Part shown: one piece after another, positions 9,901 to 11,744 of the stretch
Position numbering within the stretch: the stretch's first letter is position 1
Layout: every line of letters begins with the position of its first letter
Origin: Oribacterium sp.
Lineage (GTDB): Bacteria > Bacillota_A > Clostridia > Lachnospirales > Lachnospiraceae
DNA: 11,744 bases
Direction of reading: 5' to 3'
NCBI GenBank assembly: GCA_017940955.1
Contig: JAGAXP010000274.1
Span: 1 to 11,744 of the forward strand
Notes under the pieces: generated by a model
The model's input: the letters and a program-made list of their open reading frames with translations, nothing else
Told to the model about the DNA's origin: nothing
Database searches by the model: none
Position numbers and translations under genes: made by a program

Positions 9901-10044
9901 GAAAATGACGGAAACCTCTTTACCGAGATCGCCTATCAGAAAAAGGCATATGCGGACGGCAGCATGGCGCGGTTTCTGGCTCTCTTCAGGAAGTATCTGA
10001 GATTTATAGTAACAGAGGAAAAGGAATCTGATGAAAAAGATTGA
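3946..10044 (+). CDS. NRPS protein 2, two elongation modules A2-PCP2-C2-A3-PCP3 with terminal C3
   Basis: 2032-residue NRPS predicted to add two residues to the starter from protein 1. A2 (about 28-490) has YTSGSTGEPKG (160-170), YGPTE (291-295), YRTGDL and Lys482. PCP2 has LGGDS with Ser537 (nt 5554-5556). C2 (about 612-1030) has HHIITDG (744-750). A3 (about 1061-1521) has YTSGSTGLPKG (1191-1201), YGPTE (1322-1326) and Lys1513. PCP3 has LGGNS with Ser1570 (nt 8653-8655). C3 (about 1622-2020) has HHVISDG (1747-1753). A2 and A3 give the same predicted code, D A E C V G T V D K. No epimerization, methylation, thioesterase or reductase domain is present. The protein begins inside what is normally a C-A linker: residues 13-31 match its own internal linker at 1046-1064, so C1 of protein 1 serves A2. 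AAGGA (3933-3937) lies 8 nt before the ATG. The acidic tail ends 14 nt inside the MATE gene. Basic substrate (Lys/Orn-like) and C3-mediated release are inferences. Confidence 0.94.
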   Translation: MLDKKELEEILKLSKGPELKYDASLTWLDLFEEQVKKDPGHIAVADEYGSLTYEELDRLSDELAAALVEDEKVKPDEFVAVRLDREKEFFVAVTAIFKAGAAYLPIDLESPSGRISYMLHDSGARLTLTKKSVLRLCSAGRGRSLSSFRCRPDGRAYMIYTSGSTGEPKGVVIPQRALTNFVHAIRHHWGLGKHSRIALHANFAFDASVEDIFPPLCAGGSVFIIPERMRKDVFEVRDFIKKNNINGGCYSTLFGQLLGMDETPLDVDYFVLGGEAMTQVPNVRGKIYNTYGPTEFTVDSTFYKIKKGRGYGNIPIGRPLCNCSAYIVNEKLELIQRGETGELCMAGPQLALGYYNRPELTKEKFTTLDLQNGETVRIYRTGDLARWNEDGQLEYSGRIDTQVKLRGFRVELGEIERCALLFTGISQTAAEVRKDTLCLYYTVSADVDEEELKTFMAGKLVDFMVPQIFIRMEEMPETANGKIDRKKLPEPVYRSAGEYVAPSTKEECMVAEVMAEVLSMGEAVSVTYDFFELGGDSIKAIRMVSILRNKGFRVSVADVMKGRTAADIAALLHDADEATDKQEIDDKERVWSEESIKAVYDRFEKQGEKVERIYPLTPMQEGMLLEHVSHPESFGYRIADIYECTRRVDEEELRRAVDALAKRHETLRSAILYSGQIEPRQAVIDRVLPVTYIDRTDTPDIFEELMKLRTNILETAFDPENKPMTQFVYVKYGKPSDYLIFVSHHIITDGWSFDVLIKDLNALLRGEEIPEGIPGLYERVVRRQLSLDRDAAVNYFTEMLSGYENFAGIPFWGEVPEKERSKDDQFRFTLSSSDTKKLSELCRRSGATLSDGFNLIWALVLKVLNRIDDVVFTTIASGRDGSDMDLSDSVGLFLNPVPVRADFGNGAENARTMLKKLREQANASKAYDFCPLADIQDAMGGGIRLHGFNISFENYSEPDTGEAVLVPMYIHDDHDADGVGVDAIVQPDGRVFIILIYDPLVYHEAELKRLSLLFGNVVRWVTKNPTIPLSKLEPTGREELPELMALSKGDELASDDGAVWLDGFRHRVKMAPDRPAVSDNEGQYTYAELDRVSDSVAAYLIKQGVRKRDFVAVHMGRKKEFFAAVIGIHKAGAAYVPVDPEYPKGRVEYMIRDSGAKLILTERDVDQAVSQLPDPESVNRVSFRDPAYMIYTSGSTGLPKGVVIGQRALNYFVHFIAHEWRLGVDSRIALHSSFSFDAAVEDIFPALTVGGTIFVVPEDVRKDISMMREYITQNRINGGCYSTQFGQLLAMDETPLDVDYFVLGGEAMTQIPNVRGRIINTYGPTEFTVDATFYEVEKGREYKNIPIGRPLYNCSAYIVNDNLSLVPRGVVGELCLSGPQMADGYWNRPELTAEKFTVLKIGNGETVKVYRTGDLARWNEEGMLQYAGRIDDQVKLRGFRVEPGEVERRAMQFAGMQEAAAVVRKETLCLYYTADSEVDEKALRDFMASSLTDYMVPGVFVRMEKMPLTPAGKLDRRALPEPRIEATGRDYLPPENEIEKKLCKAFAAVLEMDPDTVGRDEDFFDLGGNSIRGMRLVLLADIEGFTTTDLFRLHTPEKIAQKLLSGQSRFLPEEEERARKLSVPATVGQISMIDYQFIHINSVMYNISGLYRFPADIDVDRLKEAIKTAFGNHPALQTVLEFDNDGNVVQRYCPGLLSEVGIIDVPADQKDETLKKLVRPYRLFKESLVRAGLYRFEDCVRLFIDMHHVISDGFSMQVLLNDIAQAYEGRPLLQDNYYTWLLNEKKAMETEEYASAERYFRNKLGSHDWCSVPTPDFDSIESDLAEETAEMGLTMEDMSAAEARLKASGNVLCITAGILALQEYCSRSDILVTWIDSNRADIRYENTVGMFFRSLPVAVHTEQFASLDALIREVSEQVVAGFANSICNYMETLPSRKNFDDDMEINYLAGLGEEDQLKSVGAVSEEVPYDSDNISAGERVGVYINENDGNLFTEIAYQKKAYADGSMARFLALFRKYLRFIVTEEKESDEKD
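4027..5415 (+). repeat. A2 adenylation-domain copy of an intragenic duplication (partner 7126-8508)
   Basis: The A2 domain of NRPS 2 (residues 28-490) is paralogous to A3 (residues 1061-1521), about 3.09 kb downstream in the same gene. In the substrate-pocket region, residues 246-330 and 1277-1361 align without gaps with 72 of 85 identical. The DNA around the A3 motif (4417-4442 and 7510-7535) is also nearly the same. This points to tandem duplication or later homogenisation between modules. The stretch just before the A3 motif (about 130-155) is not conserved between the copies and is notably Arg/Ser-rich in A2. Confidence 0.8.
7126..8508 (+). repeat. A3 adenylation-domain copy of an intragenic duplication (partner 4027-5415)
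   Basis: Second copy of the duplicated adenylation domain (residues 1061-1521). All ten pocket positions match those of A2: Asp1237, Ala1238, Glu1241, Cys1280, Val1302, Gly1304, Thr1321, Val1329, Asp1330 and Lys1513. Differences from A2 are scattered, mostly conservative, and outside the pocket. The carrier and condensation domains that follow (PCP3-C3) are not copies of those following A2, so the duplicated unit seems to cover the C-A linker and A domain rather than a whole module. Confidence 0.8.
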
Positions 10045-11395
10045 ACTTTCGGACCATTTTACCTGTACAAAGCTTTTATTATACTCCCTTCCCGCAATCG
10101 GAGAGATGATCGCCATCTCCTCCTTTGAGTTTGTGGACGGACTGTTTCTGACAAATTATCTGGGCGTGACGGCCTTTGTGGCGATCGACCTGATCATACC
10201 GCCGTTTATGATTCTCTTTGCCCTGGGATATATGTTCGGCGCCGGGGCAAATGCCCTGGTGTCCCAGTATCAGGGAAAGGGAGACACCAAAACCGCAGGA
10301 GAGATCTTTTCTCTTTCAACAGCTGCCATGATGATCGTGGGAATACTGGTTGCCGTGATCGGCATGTGGCAGATGCCGAATCTTTCGATGATGGTCGGTG
10401 CAGAGGGAGAGAAGGCAGTGATCAGCAATACCTACGGAATGATATTAATGGCGGGACTGCCGGCTTTTATTATCAATGCAGCTTTTCAGTCGCTTTGGAT
10501 CACGGCGGAAAAGGCAGTGCTGGGTCTCATTTTTTCCATCTTAAACGGGGTTTTAAATGTCGCTTTGGACTGGCTTTTCATGGGACCGTTTCATATGGGG
10601 ACTGCAGGAGCGGCATTGGCGACGGTTCTGTCGGCTGTCATACCGGCTGTGATCACGCTCCTATACTTCCTTTTGCCCAATCCCTCCACACTTCGTTTTG
10701 TACGCTTCCCGTTAAAGAGACTGAGGGAGCTTCCCGGGATCTGTTTCAACGGTGCATCTGAAATGATAAGTGAGCTTGCCGTAAATCTGACCATGCTCAT
10801 AGCCTATAAACAGGTGCTCAGGACCATAGGAGATGCGGGTGTTGCGGCCATGGGGGCGTACAACACCATAATCGAGGTCTTCATAGGTGTATTCTACGGT
10901 GTTTCCACGACCGTTGTCACGATATCAGGGTATAAGTACGGGAAAAAGACGGATGATGAGCTTACAAGTCTTGTGCGTACAAACAACATTTTAATGGCTG
11001 TCTGCGGCTCCCTGATGTTTCTGGTTTTAGTAGTGTTTTCAAGGCCTCTGGCTCTGGCTTTTTTCAATGATGATCCGGCAGTATGCGATCTGACTGTGCA
11101 TGTACTCCGTATCATGGCCTTTTCGTGTTTCTTTTACGGATTTGAGTTTGTTACGGGTTCCACCTTTACGGGAATGGGTGACGGATTGAGCTCAATGATC
11201 ATTGCCGCATTCGGATCCTTCATCGCACCGGTTGCAATGATATTTGCCATGCCGGCACTTTTCGGAGCTGAAGGATTGTACTGGGCCATGCCTGTCGCAT
11301 TATTTTTGACTGCGGTACTGTGTGTGATATTCCTGAAAAAGAGATATCCGGTATTACTGAAAAACACTGACAGAGATGATGCTCTGGAGGAATAA
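10031..11395 (+). CDS. MATE-family multidrug/metabolite efflux transporter, putative exporter of the NRPS product
   Basis: 454-residue polytopic membrane protein of the MATE family (DinF/MepA-like size), whose members use Na+ or H+ gradients to export organic compounds. About twelve hydrophobic segments run from residue 15 to 436. An N-half loop, SQYQGKGD (78-85), has a counterpart in the C-half at SGYKYGKKTDD (299-309), as expected from the family's two-fold internal repeat. GASEMISELAVNLTM (241-255) opens the second half in the family style. There is no signal peptide, and a charged C-terminal tail follows the last helix. The ATG at 10031 overlaps the NRPS 2 stop by 14 nt. AGAGGAAAAGGA (10014-10025) lies inside the NRPS 2 reading frame, 5 nt before the start, so translation is probably coupled. 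Context makes it the likely exporter or self-resistance pump for the peptide; the family call is firm, the substrate is inferred. Confidence 0.93.
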   Translation: MKKIELSDHFTCTKLLLYSLPAIGEMIAISSFEFVDGLFLTNYLGVTAFVAIDLIIPPFMILFALGYMFGAGANALVSQYQGKGDTKTAGEIFSLSTAAMMIVGILVAVIGMWQMPNLSMMVGAEGEKAVISNTYGMILMAGLPAFIINAAFQSLWITAEKAVLGLIFSILNGVLNVALDWLFMGPFHMGTAGAALATVLSAVIPAVITLLYFLLPNPSTLRFVRFPLKRLRELPGICFNGASEMISELAVNLTMLIAYKQVLRTIGDAGVAAMGAYNTIIEVFIGVFYGVSTTVVTISGYKYGKKTDDELTSLVRTNNILMAVCGSLMFLVLVVFSRPLALAFFNDDPAVCDLTVHVLRIMAFSCFFYGFEFVTGSTFTGMGDGLSSMIIAAFGSFIAPVAMIFAMPALFGAEGLYWAMPVALFLTAVLCVIFLKKRYPVLLKNTDRDDALEE

Positions 11396-11411
11396 GGAAG
11401 CAGTTTTTATT

Positions 11412-11699
11412 ATGCTTGAGGTAGGAAATGTAAAAAGATCCATGCCGGATTACGATAAGGTTGTTGATCTTTTTAATGAGGCGTTTCCCGACTACGAGTT
11501 GTATCCGATATGGGTGATGAGACTGATGGCACTTAGAAAGGGTGTTGATTTTCTGGCATTTTACGACGGTGACGAGTTTATAGGGATCAACTACGGTGCC
11601 TATACGGACAGGGAAACTCTTGATATAGAGGAATACAAAAAGGCCGTTAATAAACTGTCATTTGGTCTTGTCAGACTAAAGATCAAAAAAGTTAAATAG
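11412..11699 (+). pseudogene. GNAT-like acetyltransferase remnant, probable internal deletion
   Basis: A 95-residue frame resembling the two ends of a small clostridial GNAT N-acetyltransferase. The first part has a DYDKVVDLFNEAFPDYE helix and a FLAFYDGDEFIGINYGAYTD strand pair, like beta2-beta3 of the fold. It then jumps at about residue 58 to IEEYKKAVNKLSFG, which looks like the C-terminal tail of such proteins. The middle that normally holds the acetyl-CoA-binding R/QxxGxG/A loop (roughly 80-100 residues) is absent, so it should not be catalytic. The ATG at 11412 is preferred: an AAGGAAG (11394-11400) stands upstream, though 11 nt away. The in-frame ATG at 11376 lies inside the MATE gene and has no ribosome binding site. 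It is 16 nt past the MATE stop and probably co-transcribed. It could instead be an intact small protein of unknown role; the deletion reading is an inference. Confidence 0.5.
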
Positions 11700-11744
11700 T
11701 TATACATTGAATAAGAAATAATCAGTACGTATTAAATATTCTGA
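11700..11744. other. AT-rich intergenic end of window
   Basis: The 45 bases after the last stop codon are strongly AT-rich. I see no hairpin, terminator or start of another gene. The change of composition suggests the NRPS gene set ends here, but a terminator could lie just outside the window. Confidence 0.4.

Noticed and set aside
9487..10116. Minus-strand open frame of 209 codons across the NRPS 2 / MATE junction
   Set aside because: It crosses two well-supported plus-strand genes and encodes nothing recognisable.
10366..10761. Plus-strand 131-codon frame inside the MATE gene
   Set aside because: It is out of frame with a secure membrane-protein gene, its product has no membrane or domain character, and it lacks a convincing ribosome binding site.

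Overview
The window is a compact, all-plus-strand nonribosomal peptide synthetase (NRPS) locus, apparently from a Gram-positive Firmicute. Purine-rich Shine-Dalgarno sites, moderate GC coding DNA with AT-rich gaps, acidic proteins and the flavour of the enzyme families suggest a Clostridia/Lachnospiraceae-like gut or rumen anaerobe. That placement is an inference and was not tested against any database.

Layout: (1) 1-798, the 3' part of a MalY/PatB-type PLP-dependent aminotransferase or C-S lyase. (2) 799-981, an AT-rich gap that is the only sizeable non-coding stretch and the likely promoter region. (3) 982-3921, NRPS protein 1 with domains A1-PCP1-C1. (4) 3946-10044, NRPS protein 2 with domains A2-PCP2-C2-A3-PCP3-C3. 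(5) 10031-11395, a MATE-family membrane exporter whose start overlaps the end of NRPS 2. (6) 11412-11699, a short acetyltransferase-like ORF that looks like a GNAT gene with its core deleted. Genes 3 to 5 are 24 nt apart or overlapping and very probably form one operon: synthesis followed by export.

Reading the assembly line: A1 has Val where amino-acid-activating domains have the Asp that grips the alpha-amino group, and its pocket is almost wholly hydrophobic. It should therefore load an acyl or aryl acid (or another non-alpha-amino acid) as a starter. A2 and A3 are a duplicated pair with identical predicted ten-residue specificity codes (DAECVGTVDK by my hand alignment), so two copies of the same amino acid should follow. 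The acidic pocket residues suggest a basic one such as Lys or Orn. No thioesterase or reductase domain is present. The line ends in a condensation domain with an intact HHxxxDG motif, which may release the product by attack of an amine, hydroxyl or internal nucleophile. The simplest prediction is a small acyl-X-X molecule exported by the MATE protein. No MbtH-like protein, phosphopantetheinyl transferase or dedicated regulator is visible here.
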